This document shows positions 62,388 through 64,000 of a DNA stretch of 64,000 nt, piece after piece. Below the pieces are notes generated by a model. The model was not told the origin of the DNA. It saw nothing but the letters and a program-made list of their open reading frames with translations, and made no database searches. Position numbers and translations under genes: made by a program. The stretch's first letter is position 1; the number at the start of each line of letters is the position of its first letter. The stretch comes from Kangiella geojedonensis (GTDB lineage: Bacteria > Pseudomonadota > Gammaproteobacteria > Enterobacterales > Kangiellaceae), in contig NZ_CP010975.1 of assembly GCF_000981765.1 (NCBI RefSeq), positions 1,240,001-1,304,000 on the forward strand, in the 5' to 3' direction.

Positions 62388-64000
62388 TTACTTGTCCCAG
62401 ACAACCGACTCTTCTGATTTCATATAACCATCAAGCTTGGCTTTATAATGCTGTTCAATGCGTTGACGACGGATTTTAAGGGTTGGAGTAATCAAACCAT
62501 TTTCAGGACTCCATTCTTCATTAACCAAAACAAGCTTGCTCAAACGCTCATGCCCTTCAAGGTTGTTATTGATTTTTTGAATCAACTGCACAGCTTCTTC
62601 GTGGTATGCCTCTTTATCCTGAAACTCTTTATTATAAATTGATGCGATAGCAATCGGCGATGGCAAACCATCGCCAATGACACATAAATGCTCAACTCCA
62701 AGCTCAGGCTCTAAAGTCGCTTCAATGGGTACTGGCGAGACGTATTTACCTTTAGAAGTTTTGAAAATATCCTTAACACGCCCAGTAATCGTTAAAAACC
62801 CGTCCTTATCGATCTCACCTAAATCGCCAGTATGGAAAAAACCGTCATCATCAATGGCTTCTTTGGTTTTAAGCGGTTCTTTATAGTAACCCTGCATCAC
62901 ACAAGGGCTCCGCAACAACACCTCGCCGCTTTCAGCAATTTTAGCTTCAGCCGTTGGCATAGCGATACCGACCGAACCCTGTTTCCAGGTGTCTGGTGAC
63001 GAGGCATGAGAAAATGCCATCGTTTCGGTTAGACCGTAAGCCTCACATATTCGAATACCGATTGATTGAAAGAACTTAGAGGTTCCTTCAGGAAGCGCCG
63101 CCGCCCCAGACAGACAAATTTTGGCCTTATCAAGACCAAGCCCCTTTAGAACTTTCTTTTTAATCAATGAGTTAACAAACGGTATTTTAAGTAAAATCTT
63201 AAGTTTAGTCTTGCCTGCTTTTTCCTCGATTCCTTGCTGGAACTTTAGCCAAATCCTTGGGACGCCAAAGAAAATAGTCGGACGGACTGATTGTATGTTC
63301 GCCTGAAAGCGCTCAAGTGACTCGGTGAATGAAATAACACTGCCAGTATGGATACTGATGATTTCAGTCAATTCACGCTCAGCACAGTGAGCTAATGGTA
63401 AGTAGGAAAAACAGCGCTCCTCTTTAAAATCAATAAAAGCAGAGGCCGCAGCAGCGCCATTTGAAAGAATCTTATGAGTAATTAACACACCTTTCGGGAT
63501 TCCCGTAGTTCCTGATGTGTAAATGATGGTGGCTAATTCATCAAAGTCGGGCACAGGAGAGTCCGCATAAGGCTCTTCATTGGCAATTACTTCATCCCAA
63601 TCTTTTAAGCCCTCATGGGTTTCATGGCACCCTATAATGGAAAGGTCTTCAGGAATAGCGTCCGACTTTTTACTCCACTCAGGAAACTTGCCAACAAACA
63701 CCATTTTCGATTCACTATGCTCTAGAATTGTTGTGATGGTGTCAGAGCCGGCACTTGGATAGATGGGCACGCTAATATGTCCAGCGAGCATAATCGCCAG
63801 ATCAGCCATGATCCAGTGTGAGCAGTTATAGGACAATATGGCTACTTTGCTATTAGCAGGTAATTCGCGTTTTAAATAGGTCGCCATTTTACGAATTTGT
63901 TGGCCCGCATTTTGCCAGGTATATTCCTTCCAATCATTACCAAAAGGCTGACGGAGAAATGGCTCGTGTGCCTTAACTTTTTCCCAGCGATAAAATGCTG
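62388..64000 (-). CDS. AMP-binding long-chain acyl-CoA synthetase, partial
   Basis: The gene runs off the right edge; at least 536 residues are visible. Before the first Met the reading frame continues as FYRWEKVKAHEPFLRQPF, so the start lies beyond 64000. The P-loop IIYTSGTTGIPKGVLITH, the YGLTETMAFSHAS motif and FHTGDLGEIDKDGFLTITGRVKDIFKTSKGKYVSP are typical of the long-chain acyl-CoA synthetase FAA1-like branch (AMP-binding). It differs from the FadD in this window. A stop occurs at 62388 with no strong terminator seen. Confidence 0.9.
   Translation of the reverse strand, partial: AFYRWEKVKAHEPFLRQPFGNDWKEYTWQNAGQQIRKMATYLKRELPANSKVAILSYNCSHWIMADLAIMLAGHISVPIYPSAGSDTITTILEHSESKMVFVGKFPEWSKKSDAIPEDLSIIGCHETHEGLKDWDEVIANEEPYADSPVPDFDELATIIYTSGTTGIPKGVLITHKILSNGAAAASAFIDFKEERCFSYLPLAHCAERELTEIISIHTGSVISFTESLERFQANIQSVRPTIFFGVPRIWLKFQQGIEEKAGKTKLKILLKIPFVNSLIKKKVLKGLGLDKAKICLSGAAALPEGTSKFFQSIGIRICEAYGLTETMAFSHASSPDTWKQGSVGIAMPTAEAKIAESGEVLLRSPCVMQGYYKEPLKTKEAIDDDGFFHTGDLGEIDKDGFLTITGRVKDIFKTSKGKYVSPVPIEATLEPELGVEHLCVIGDGLPSPIAIASIYNKEFQDKEAYHEEAVQLIQKINNNLEGHERLSKLVLVNEEWSPENGLITPTLKIRRQRIEQHYKAKLDGYMKSEESVVWDK

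Overview
The window looks like a chromosomal segment of a marine gammaproteobacterium of the Kangiella type (Oceanospirillales-like). This rests on moderate GC by eye, an exbB-exbD-msbA-lpxK-trm112-kdsB block beside comEC, a set of Na+-dependent transporters (BCCT, NSS, AGCS, NhaC), many exported peptidases and amidohydrolases, and proteins typical of amino-acid-using marine gammaproteobacteria (M2 peptidyl-dipeptidase, LpxR-family protein). The genus is inferred from gene content and was not tested by a search. There are about 55 protein genes, one tRNA-Asp, one decayed transposase gene, one frameshifted gene, and no CRISPR, rRNA or intact prophage.

Layout. 0.1-6.2 kb: a frameshifted HD-domain gene, then a minus-strand run (MdaB quinone reductase, peroxiredoxin-like, cupin, FrnE/DsbA-like, AhpD-like, LtrA, K+ channel) facing a divergent two-cysteine HxlR regulator; it reads as a redox or electrophile-stress cassette. 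6.2-13.2 kb: LpxR-like lipid A deacylase, two exported hydrolases (isochorismatase fold, YtcJ-type amidohydrolase), and a porin-BCCT pair. 13.2-29.7 kb: core genes (SSADH, argS, LMW-PTP, kdsB, trm112, lpxK, msbA, exbD, exbB, comEC, DUF2062, lolD and a single lolC/E-type permease, nagZ). 29.7-34.5 kb: an M2 metallopeptidase behind a strong Fur-like box, then an accessory patch with two tandem paralogous small membrane proteins, a decayed RAYT transposase and a double-DTG periplasmic aspartic protease. 34.5-45 kb: hemolysin III, fadH, sppA, a porin, tRNA-Asp, ycgN, ycgL, rnd, fadD and an alpha/beta hydrolase. 45-58.3 kb: MBL hydrolase, transglutaminase-like protein, NhaC, two amidohydrolases, NSS transporter, acyl-CoA dehydrogenase, AGCS symporter and dinB. 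58.4-64 kb: a PepSY-PhoP-PhoQ-like operon with a small exported protein, a glycine-zipper protein, a YeaQ-type membrane protein and an acyl-CoA synthetase running off the right edge.

How it works together. Three fatty-acid genes (fadH, fadD, acyl-CoA dehydrogenase) each have a FadR-like palindrome upstream, so a FadR regulon is spread over 20 kb. The lpxK-msbA-kdsB block and lolCD serve envelope biogenesis. The exported peptidases and amidohydrolases together with the Na+-coupled carriers fit a peptide- and amino-acid-based marine lifestyle. The most unusual observations are the inverted-repeat-bracketed paralog pair with its RAYT remnant, the hairpin that covers the Shine-Dalgarno site of the glycine-zipper gene, a candidate small RNA near 45.0-45.1 kb, and the HxlR-linked redox cassette.
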